From: Hyposmocoma kahamanoa | Lineage: Eukaryota > Arthropoda > Insecta > Lepidoptera > Cosmopterigidae | Reading direction: 5' to 3' | Length of the DNA: 64,000 bases | NCBI RefSeq assembly: GCF_003589595.1 | Contig: NW_020653854.1 | Span: forward strand, 24,179,564-24,243,563 | Shown: one piece after another, positions 14,201-26,200 of the stretch | Numbering within the stretch: position 1 is the stretch's first letter | How the letters are laid out: each line of letters starts with the position of its first letter | Position numbers and translations under genes: made by a program | The notes under the pieces: model-generated | The model's database searches: none | The model's input: the letters and a program-made list of their open reading frames with translations, nothing else | Told to the model about the DNA's origin: nothing

Positions 14201-17200
14201 ACCTGGTATATAAGTGTGTTAGTCTTTGTAAACAATTTTTGTGTTTGTGTTGTGAAACAAGCGATCGCACAGTGGAGTATTTGACTTAAAAATCCGGTCA
14301 AAAGTCGAAAAATTTTTTTTTAACAAAAGAGGCCCTAACTACATTGTTTGTACGCCTCACTACATGGGTTATCATACACCGGTTCCAAAATTGACCTCAA
14401 GCCCGCCCGCTCGGGGTACAGGTCGTCGGAATCTAGTCGATGTTGAATGCGCACGTCTTTGTTCTCGATACGCACTTAATTTCTATTACTTTACATTTTG
14501 AGTTTTGTGTAGTGATTTTTGAGAAGATTTTCAATGGATACTGAGGCTCAGGGTATGTACTACATTTTGATACCAAATGATGTTCGTTTTTCTATATGTA
14601 TAATTTATTTTTTATGAGCTACACTAAAGTATAAATACTTTTGACGAAATTGTTTAGAACATAAGTGTTTTTGTTGTTGTTCCGGGCAAGATCGGGCAAA
14701 TAGACTTTTAATAATATTAACTATGCATCTTAATAATGCTTTCCATACAAAAATATCTCACCCATCTTGCCACCATTTTTTTTTATAACTGTTCATCTTA
14801 CGTAGGTAGTTTTTCGTTATACTTGCTCATTAACTTAAGATGGTGTTTTTTGTTTTAGGTTCGACCTCAAAAAATATCCAAATGTCTCGAAGATCATTGT
14901 ACATGATTTTCAAAGACAGCAGTAAACGAAAACTGGATCAAAAGTTATTGGGCATGGAACAGAAACTACTGGAATTAACGAAATGTCCAGAAAATGAGTT
15001 CCAAACTTTAAGGAATGATCTGAAACATTTTAGGTCAGATTTAAAGCAAAGATGGAGCTTAGCCAATAACACAGAAGCCCGTTTTTTAATAAAAAATAAA
15101 AAATGGTTAGATGCTTCCATAACATTGCATAGCTGGTCAAAAATATCTTCGTCAAAACCAGGACGACCAAACAAGGCGTTCCAGGAATTAACTGATCGCA
15201 GCAAGAAACGCAAAGCAAAAGAACGTCGAGAGCAGGTGCCTGTCGAAGAGCTGACATATGCTGCCCGAGTCAGTCAACGAAAATTAGGAAACGTCGAAGC
15301 ATCGAACATTATAAAAGACGTCACTGCCACTCCCACAAGGGCGAAAAAGTTTAAAAAAGCGCTTTTCGGGGCTCAACAAATGTCTGTAAAGAAACATTGA
15401 GATTCAGAAGCTTTGTCCCTCTTCATTGAGTGTGATTTTACCAAAAGACAATACGAAATATTACACGAGTCGAATAAGAGTATCTATCCATGTTATTCGC
15501 TAGTCAAAGCAGCGAAAAAGGATTGTTATCCGAGGGAAGAATCAATGCGTGAAACAGAAACTTGTGCAGAAGTTTATCTCCAAGATTTATTAAATCACAC
15601 GGTTTCTAGACTGACAATATCTAGAAGATGTATTTGAAACCTGTACTTCAGAAGAATTACAAGATATGGAACTTATAACGAAGTGGGGTTGCGATGGTAG
15701 TCAACAGAGTCAATTCCAGCAAAAGTTTGAAAACGATTCAGAAGATGATTCCAATATATTTGAAAGTTCATTGGTTCCTATACGATTACAATCAAATATC
15801 GGAGACCAAAAGAAAATTTTATGGCAGAACCCAACACCGTCATCGCCGCGGTTCTGTCGGCCAATTCGAATAAGGTTCCTTCATGAAACTGCAAGTATTA
15901 TAAAAAATGAAATAAAATATGTAGAGGACCAAATAAAACAATTGACAAAGACACAAGTATCAAATTCTACTGGAGTGATGTATGTTCGACATACCTTGGT
16001 TCCAACCATGGTAGATGCAAAGGTGTGCAATGCGGCCACGGGTACAACGTCGACCATGAGATGCTACATATGTGGAAAAACATCAAAAGAGTTTAACGAT
16101 TTTAAAACAACCAAGACGGAAAATCCTGAAGCACTTAAATTCGGGCTTTCAACTTTACATGCGAGAATCCGATTATTTGAGACACTCCTGCACATAGCCT
16201 ATAAAATGCCTTTTAAAAAATGGCAAGCTAGGGGTGAAGATGAAAAAAATATTGTCAAAGAAACGAAAAAACGAATTCTAAAACATTTCAAACAGAAAAT
16301 GGGATTGATTGTAGATGTCTAAAGCCGGCTTTGGAAATTCAAACTCGGGAAATACAGCCAGAAGGTTTTTCAGTGATCCTGAAACAGCTTCTGAAATCAC
16401 AGGCATCGACATAGGCCTCATCCAGAAGTTTAAAGTAATATTAGAAGCTATTTTCTCTGGCCATGAAATCGATGAAACCAAGTTTGCAAATTTTGCCCAA
16501 GAGACCGCGGAACTGTATGTGAAATTATATGGTTGGCATCCAATGACACCCGCATTACACAAAATCCTCATACATGGTAATACTATTATCAAGCATGCCC
16601 TTCTACCTATCGGACAACTCTCTGAGGAGGCTGCTGAAGCCAGGAACAAACATTTTCGGTCACCCTTTTTTACCAGAAACTGTAAAACTGTTTGTGCAAG
16701 TGGATCCTTAAAAGTTCAAGAGTTGAATGTGGAAAATTGTGGGTGTTGAAATAATTTTTTGTAGTGAAGCCTTGTATCATGTGTATGTATTACTATTTTT
16801 GGCAATAAATATTAAATATTTCTTTTTTTTCACCCTGTATTATTACAGTAAATTAACTATATAGTATTGAAAACAGAATTTTAAATGATCTCAAATAAAA
16901 AAATGGCAACAAATAATTTTGACCGCATTTTGAGGTCAAATACTCCACTGTGGATCGTTCAGCTTGTAATATACGTTTTTGTGTTAATACGTCAAGTCGA
17001 GTTGAACGCCCCGCTACTGCAGCAAAAGGGTTCGACGGAACTACTTTAGTGACAATAGTGAACATTTGAAAACTACGATCGTCATTTCGGTTAGATATCG
17101 TAACGAATACAATACAATCGTAACGTAACCATTTCTATATTCAACTTGTAAACGCGATTATCGCCTTAAAAGGAAACAGGCAAGATAAAGCAGTACATGG

Positions 17201-20200
17201 AAATTTAGTAATTCGTGATGATAAAGAAATTTCAAGGTCATTGACTGGTTCGTAAGTATTGTTAAACAATGAATGAAGACGAGAAAGGAATTGCAATAAC
17301 AGTCCCTAGGGAAGTAACATATAACAAACACCGGAAACATAAAGCTATTTAGCTGGCCCATTTGTGTCGCGATAAATTACACTGGTCTAATAATAGAGGG
17401 CGCTATGCGGGGGAAAATAGAACGCGAAATGTGGGCCGCAGTCGCGCGCGCACATCCACTGCTGTTGTGATATGTTTTTGCTTGACGTGACAAATACATT
17501 TCATCGTGTTAATATACATATTATAATGACAAGCCCGTATGTGTCACACGCAAATTAGTTCAAGTCTAATTAATAATTTCGAAGAAAATTCCAACAAACA
17601 CAAGACTGTTTTGAATACGAAGAACAAGTTACGGCTTAACGGTGCTCCTTCAGGTAGTATAACAAAACTCCCTATCACATCATAGTAACAGTTATAAAAT
17701 ATTGTCATCAAGAATGTTTTATAATTAGCAGAATAAAATTTCAAGTAAATACACTTACATTAAAAATAAAATTGTTATATTTTTAAATACATTGCTGTAG
17801 TAAAATAATTGCTAGTTACACGTCAAAAATATAGACCAACATGATGACAACATATAAATATTACTTCCAGGATTTCAGGGAGAGACATTATTCACTTTGT
17901 GTGTTATTTACTTCAAATTTACGTAAATATATTTGCCTATATTACTCTTTAAACTAATAGCTTATATAACCTACCAACCAGTGTTGCCAGATGATTACAT
18001 TTTTCGAATTTTTCGTAACATTTGACCCTCTCGCGTAAGTTTCGTTTTTAAGGCAATTTTATCGCGTATCTTTCGAAAAATAACTTTTTTTTTTAATTCA
18101 ACTACATCTGTTATTATAAATTATGTAATATAGTTTACGATCGCAACCATATTACACAATAAAGATTAGCGATGGCGCAAACAACTTGAAATCTGCTTAT
18201 TATTGCTTAGAACCTATATCTTGAGATAAATATGTATCATTAACAGATACTTAGACTTTTTGTTTTTTTTTTCATAATACTAAGTGACGGGGCGAACAAG
18301 TCGTGCACCTGGTGGTAAGCGTAACGCCTGTCTGTAACCACCTACAGAGATCACTCTGAGACATAAGTTGACAAGTCCCTGTAATTTCACCTGCACCCTT
18401 ACCCTTCATAATGCTGTACAGTAATGCTGACATTGTTTCGCGGTAGAAATGGGTAACCGAACCCTTTCACAAGGAACTCTATTGCTTCTAAAAAAGTTTT
18501 TAAATTTAATTTTAATTTAATTTAGATCTTTTGGGTGTATATAGTTCAATAATGTCAAATGTATTTTTTCACTATTTAAATGTTTTTCCTTTATAAACAA
18601 TTAATCTTAGTAATACCTTAAGATTGTCATGTGTCATTTCCAAGGGTGAGAGCCTGGTGACTTGTAGTACAGGCGTTAAGCCTTTAACAAGCACCAGCGC
18701 CCAAAAATAAGTTATTGCATGTATCTTAAATTACTAAGAACTATATGTACGTATTTTTGTGGATGAATAAACGTTATTATTATTATTATTCTAAAATGTA
18801 ACTTTTGCAGCAGAAATGTAACTTTTCAGGTAATGAAACGTAATTTTCGACTCAGTGAGCCTGGCAACACTGCTACCAACTTGTATTGGAGGTATAATAC
18901 ACATAAACATGGTTGTTCAAAATCTATCGGACGGAATATCGGTTTTTCGACATTAAAAAAATACATAGACATTAAAATAATACAACTTTTTTTTTAATTC
19001 ATAATGGAAACAGAAGATATTGGTAGTTTGACTAAACTTCCCTCGATAAATAAAATCACAAAATTCCGCAAAAATTTAATTAATAAACTATTTTTACCTC
19101 ACTAGCTCGGAAAGGCTTTCTTTCTCATTAGGAATCTGCGCGCAAAAAGGTTTTTGAAATTCGAACTTGACGATGGACTGTGGGCGCTGAACTCTTTCAA
19201 TAAAAAAGAACATGAGACGTTCAACTACGCGATTTTTACATTATTTGTGTAATATAAACCCACTGATATATTTTATTCTGAACTGATGTATCAGGCAGGT
19301 GCATTCGATTTTTTTTTGAGATTATGCAATGACATTTGGTCTTCCGTGTTCCGTAATAAATACGACAGGGGACTACGAGCTTATTTTACATTGAGAGTAT
19401 ATATCCGCCACCATTACTTGAAAGGGCGCTTGTGATAAAACTCAAAATCGAGAAAATAATGTTTAAAACAATGATTAGTTTCATTACTTTTAGATATTTA
19501 CTTTTATCTTGTCTTCATACCTTATCCACCTAGGAAATTATAACTTTTTTTTTTTTATAAAAAGAACGTCCTCACAAGTTCGTGGACTTACATCTATTTT
19601 ATTGAAATCAGTTACCGCAAAGTACGCGAAACCGGATTCCTTACACCCTTAGAGGTACAATATTTTCTTCAAATTGAAATGGGACCAATACTGAGGCTGA
19701 GAACAAAAAACGATTCACCAAAACCGGTTCACAAAAATCGCGTAACATACATAAAAGATACAGTCGAATTGAGAAGCTCCTCCTTTTTGAAGTCGGTTAA
19801 AAAATCGCCATTTTTTCTAATCGCTGCAGTATGTATAATGAATTGTTTGAAAAAAATTTCAACTAATGGCGACAGATTTTATTTCTAAAAGACAAGGTGT
19901 TCAAACATCGTGCAAATGACTTTCTCCGGGTCTTCGCCTTAAATGTCTTGTTTCAAAGACATTAAGAAATCGAATTCAGGGATCAGTTTCTGAATTAGTT
20001 AATGCCTACTTAAGTACTTCCATTCCAAATTTATTTATCGGCTTACTAATCACTTACATACTTGAATACACTTACATTTGTTCAAGGCAGGCTGTTTACC
20101 TTTACGAAAAGGACCTATTAGGTGATGTTAGCTAAATAATTAATAAAAAGTACCTGCTGAGAGTTTTTTAATTTTGTGATTTGCAAATTTTCACCCACGC

Positions 20201-23200
20201 AACTTTCCGTTTGTAGTCATAGCTATTTGTTTAGCGAATCAATTAAAAGTCCCTATTAGGGGTACGGCTTCCCCCTTCCGAGAGGTATGGAGTGTGTCTA
20301 TAATACCTACGGGAGGGTATTATAGACACACTCCATACCTAGGGAGGGGGACTTCAATAATCTGCACCTACTCGTCTGGGAAATTAAACGAATATAAATT
20401 TGATATACATCAAACCTCATAGTATTGCGAGAAAAAATATTTGTTCATTTACCACTTATTGTAAAATGATTCATTGTGTCTATTCAAGGCTAAAGGTTGA
20501 CTGTTCATAGTAGGAAGTTTATTATAACGACTTACAAGAAGATGTTTTGTTTATAAATAATAATAGGAAAGAAACAAAAATACATGCTTCGATCGCGATT
20601 GTTTAGTACTATTGCGGTCGAATATGTGCCACAACATGTAACGCTCCAAATTGTAAACACTAACGCGATGTTGACTATACCATTAACCCAATTCTTCAAT
20701 TGTCATAAATCACGAAACAATTAAGGTAAATAATCAAACAATCGAATATGAGAAGCCAAACAAATCATAAAATCTAAGCGGGAATTCTAATCGATGATAC
20801 ACGAGCGGGCTTGTCATATACGTATGTGTCGTATGACATCAGCTACCATTACTAAGTGTTCGCGAAATTGCGTAAATACCGGAGTCACATTTCAAAACGT
20901 TGGCAAAGAAAAAATGTAGACATATATTCACCTTGTTTTGCAGCAGGGCAATGACCTCGCACAGCTGTGGGCCGCGTCGTAAATAGTTCGCTACACGCAC
21001 ACATGTAAAGAACGCTGCCGCCATCGAAAAATTGTATGGGGGGCCATTAGGGGTATGAAGTCGATATATTGGCATATTCCTTTGAGCTTTATTTAGAATT
21101 ACCACTTATTTGTTACACACTAGTTACATTACAATTTGTACACATACAGGACCAAGGAAGCTATATATCTGCACTAGTTAAGGGTTTAAAGCTAATTCGT
21201 ACCAGGTTGTTAAACTCGGCCGTTGTATGTCAGATAAATACATTGTTTTGCGTAACACTTGTAATAACTTTAAAAACAAAGGAATAAAAACGGCTTTCAT
21301 GGCTTTTTAAATAGCTACAACTTCGGGGAAATATTCCAATAATATATAGATGTATCCTCCCTGAAATGACCCTTGTATTTGTTAAAATAAACAAGTTAAT
21401 AAAACTTGTATCTACAGCTCAATCCGTCTAGTGACTCGTTAATGTAAAGAACGTGTAAATGAATATTGTCGGGTTGTTGAACTTTATTAGGTACTTGAAC
21501 ACTTCCTACACGTTAAATTTTCTTCGAATCATTAATTCACCCCACCTAAAGTATGTATTTCATTCAATAACTAAGTAAAGAAAGGCAAAGAAGATACTTC
21601 TTTAATAAAAACATAGTTTAAGAAACCATACCGTAACTGAGTGAAAACGTTAACCTTCGGGAATTATAATTTTTTAAAAGCGATATGTTCTTTATTGATA
21701 TTGATCTCAACGTAAATCATTTAGACACCATTTCCTTTAAAACGTAGTGTCATTTAAAAATCATCTTCCAATAATGAAAATATCAGTGCTACTCTAGTAA
21801 TGTGCAAGATACATTCACCGGCCTACTTATGCTATGCGTCAACATGATCTGCCCCAACAAACAAATCGTGTGGATTTATTCAGCGGATTTACAAGTCAAT
21901 GCGCAGGAGTGCTGAATCGTTTGACGCGCGCCCGAACTAGGTCAATGTCCCAACCACACCACGCCATTCGCTACCAACGTTATGTAAAGTACCCTCATCG
22001 TGAATTATGATTAGAACTCGCGATATGGTTATGTTTACAAGAACACAGTAACTTTAATATTATAACCGAAATAATAACGGTTTGTGGTATGACAATAGTG
22101 GTGTATTTGATGTCTTATGTGGCTCAAAATTATATCAATCTAAGCATGTTTTTATAACAACCAGTAGCAGAAGAGCTGCTTGTGAATGAGTTCCTCCAAG
22201 GAAGTACTGACGCCATATCTATTTCTGCCGCCAAGCAGTAATGTGAGGATTACTGCGTCCCGGTTTTGAAGGGCAAACGTGCAGGTGAAACTACAGGCAA
22301 CTTGGATTTGTCGGCTTTATGTCTCAAGGTGACGGGCAGTGCCCGGATCTTTACGATTAAAAGCTTTCATGATGCCTAGATCCCGGACAAGCTCAGCTTA
22401 AAATTTCAAAACCTACTACAACGCATTCTATTATATTGCTGAAGTTGCTTATATTTTCTTTTTTTTTTGTTTCAGATAGCTAATCTGACATATACAGCAG
22501 AATGAAGACGATGAGAAGCGGACATTCTCATCAAGCTGGGTAGCTGTTAACAAAAGTGAGTACGCTATCATTCAAGTGTCATTGACAAGTTCACGTAATA
22601 ATGTAAATAAAACAATGAATTTCGGATGATGTTCGGGTTGCCACGGTTTTGCAGCGGTTCAGGTATGTGTGCACGGGCGTGTATAGGGTGGGGGTTTGCT
22701 CCCATTCTCCGTCCAAAACAATTACTATCAAATAAGTAATACTCGACCGAGCTTAGACTCGACTACACATCGAGCGTTTTTTATTTTGTTCGAGTATTAA
22801 TTATTAAGAATAGAAAAATAATATTGATACCACTTAGACAAGCGTAACAAAATCAAAAGATGTAATAAACAAAACTAAAATATAAAAAATAAACAAAATA
22901 AAATAAGATAAAACAGACAAAAAGCAAAAAAAAGTTATTTTAACGACTACAAATGTTGTACAGTCATGTGTGCGGTTGTGGCGTACGCAAAAGGACTTCA
23001 TTCAACTTATACTACAACCATAATTGCCTGCGACGTTGGTTTTCAATGAGCCCTGAGCTGAGATGAGTGACGGACGTGTGTGTCGCGAAATAAAATAAAC
23101 TGTATTTAAATTTATATTGAATTGATATTCAATTATTTTTATGTGAAATTATTACTACTAATTACTATTAAATTACTAACTACCAATTAATATAAAAATA

Positions 23201-26200
23201 ATTGAATATCAATTCAATATAAATTTAAATACAATGAATAGCGGTATCTCTAGCCGGGACTGGTAGCTGTAAAGGTATCTAAATAGGTGACGAAATACTT
23301 TCATAAGATTTCTCATAGATGGCGCTACGGCTAAAAGTCGTTGAAAAACAAAATACAAAGATGCGACAAAGCAAATAAAAAAATTCGTGAGGTCCGCTGG
23401 TCCGTTCCGTGGCTTAGTTGGTATAGCGTCTGGCACGGTATGCTAGAAGTCGTCGCTCGGTTCGAATCCGGCCGGATCGAAGGAATTTTTTCTGAGTGTT
23501 CGATAATTATAATAAAATAAACTGCTTAAATATTTCTGTGTTCATTGTACAGTGATTTGACAGTAATTATTTCAGACGGGGAGAATGAGAGTCAGGGCCT
23601 GATTATGATTCAAGGTCATTCCTTTTGAGTATAAACGCAAGGAATCACCTCAGTGATCTGGGCCGGAGCGAAACGAGCAACGTCTTTTTCGCTCTTATTG
23701 CATGGACATAAAACTTTCCGACGGACTTAATGCGTTTCAGTTTCGATTAATGTGGTGATTTCCTAAAACTTCCTCTGCAAATTTTTCTAACGACTTCTGC
23801 GGGTATAAATTCCCGTCATCAACTTTCATGGTAAAAGTAAGGGCCACGATTTTAGGATCCGTAAATAGACAACTGGAAACAACTCTCTGTATCTTTGATA
23901 GCCAGCGGGTGTATAACGGAATTCCCGCAAGTGTGCTACATAATTGCATCTTGCAACGCGCCAATGCACCCGTGTTATTGCGCACTTGCGTGTCCAATGC
24001 AGCTAATATAAACTTACAACAATTGCGTGCTATGAAAGTCTTAAATCTACATGACGCGTTCCTTTTCTAACTTTTCAAGTCTTTCTTTTCTATGTCGGTT
24101 AGCAAATATTTTTGAAGATTCAAGCCATGCTGGCCAGATACGAGTTCGAGACAACAAATATTACACAAAACAAACACTAACAGGTAATATGTTGAAGGCG
24201 TGTTAGATACAGATTTATCTTCCTTATCTAACACTACGACTATCTAATCTATTCTATTTCAGAATGTGCTGATAATATTACGATATTTATAAGATAGCAA
24301 TAAATGTATTCTTATACATTAGCCTATAACTTTATCCAATTCCAAAATGAATATAAATTTTCGATCTTTGTACTTTGTGTTAATAATTATAACAAACTAG
24401 TGGAGTAATTAAAAATATAAAAGATAATTGAATATCAATTCAATAAAAATTTACATACAATGAATAGCGACATCTCTAGCTAGGGCTGGTAGCTGTAAAG
24501 GTATCTAATGGGGGTGACGAAATAATTAAGATTTCTCATAAATGGCGCTACGGCTAAAAAGTCGTTGAAAAATCAAATACAAAGATGCGACAAAGCAAAT
24601 AAAAAAATTCGTGAGGTCCGCTGGTCCGTTCCGTGGCTTAGTTGGTATAGGGTCTGGCACGGTATGCTAGAAGACGTCGGTTCGAATCCGGCCGGATCGA
24701 AGGAATTTTTTGTGAGTGTTCGATCTTTGTATTAATAATTATAAAAATAAATATTAAAAAAAACCGCGTGTGAGTGGGCAGCTAGTAGCAGTAGATGATA
24801 GCCACGTGTACCCTTAAAGCTGCGTTGTACCCACATACGTATTCAAGGATGTAAAGACAACACTTTGGTACAAATAATTAACGTTTCAAAATGAATTTGG
24901 CTCCCCTTGTTTGTTTGAATAATGTATCGCGGCCCGCCGTTGGCGGCGGCTGTTGGCTATAGAGGACAGGTCTCGCATCGATCGACTTCACGGTAACATT
25001 CAGCTTCCGTCTACTGGACTATCGTGTTAAATTACAGATTCCTAGGTATATAATATATTAACTACTGCGTTTGAAACATACTCTACCAAATATACCGCTT
25101 TAGGTTTTTGCTTGCTCATTTTGATCGTACGCCTGTAAATTTTTAAAGGCTCGTATTAATAAACAACGCCCAACTCTTGTATAAAATGTGTTTTGGTGCC
25201 TTACAGATTTCGAGATAATTTTACCGCGTATTAATTACAGTATCTTCCAAATTGCCGCATCGGCAACTTGGAAGATGCTATCTAAAATGATGAAGACTGC
25301 ACTTGATTAGGAACGACCTTGAGCTACAGCTTACGAGTAAGTGCTAAGTGACGTTTATTATTAAGCAGATTTTTGGACTATTCGTTATTGTTATCGTAAT
25401 CAAAGAATAATCGTTGATGTGCACTCCGAAGCTTATTCATAAAATCGTAATATCCACTCAAATTGCATAATCTACGAAAGGAATTACTCGGTAGTTTCTC
25501 AACCGATATGCAAGACATTTTAAACTAGCACAAATAACACAATTGTACAGGAAATGATTAAGTCCAATTTTGATCTGTGACCCGAAATAATTAAGGTCAA
25601 AGATCACCTCGTAAAGTCTATGGGAAAAATATTGACTAGTATAAAGAGAAATAAAAAAGACTGTTGCTAAAGGGAATTAGCTCCCTTTATACATTCAGGT
25701 CACACCAGGAGCGTAGAGGATTGCGCACGGCAAAGCCTGTACGCGCTATCGATTACCTGTTAAAAGTTTTTTAAACTAACGTTCTTCCGTGCGCGATTCC
25801 TGGTGTTTGTTGTTGTTACGACGGAAAGAGCGTCCGTGTAAAGGTTAATCGCGCAGGATAGACCGCGTGTTGGAGTGTCGGTCTTTCCCTTTTCCTTCCA
25901 ACATCTTTACACGCGCGCTCAATAGCGCACGAGTATAGTATCTGTATAAAGCCTGCTATTCACTTTCCGTCTACTTGATACGGGGTTAGTCATTTAGCAC
26001 TAATTAAGTGTATAATCATAGTCATAACCTCATATCTCATAAGTGCAGAGATATACAGATTGTTATTTCACGTGCCAGTTTACGTAATCTGGATCCGTTA
26101 TTGCAACACTTCGTGTCTAGTCGCAATCGATCACGTCGTCAGGGAAACGATTTCCGCCGAACCTATCTGTTCATTTGTACACACCCTGTGTAGACTATCT

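Larger units (their letters stand above)
14268..16952 (+). mobile_element. Transib DNA transposon, end to end, with 5-bp target duplication
   Basis: The element is 2685 bp. Both ends begin CACAGTGGAGTATTTGAC (14268-14285 and, inverted, 16935-16952). With the adjoining bases the terminal inverted repeats match at 33 of 36 positions. It is flanked by GATCG at 14263-14267 and again at 16953-16957, a perfect 5-bp duplication. A 5-bp duplication, CACWRTG termini and a RAG1-like transposase define the Transib superfamily, the relatives of the RAG recombinase. The single gene inside is broken, so this copy cannot supply its own transposase, though its ends look intact. It sits in the sense orientation in the BCOR-like first intron. 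Confidence 0.9.
22690..23605. mobile_element. Composite element, family E long member
   Basis: The left end (about 22696-22734, with CATTCTCCGTCCAAAACAAT) is complementary, with mismatches, to the right end (about 23561-23601). It is related to the ends of the 11417-11602 element. Between the ends lie a 42-bp perfect inverted repeat and a tRNA-like sequence, so it is a nested or composite structure. Confidence 0.55.

Noticed and set aside
23403..23480. Working tRNA gene
   Set aside because: Acceptor mismatch, two extra bases in the variable/T region, no T at position 33, and a second copy in a shared 330-bp repeat: a repeat-borne tRNA relic.
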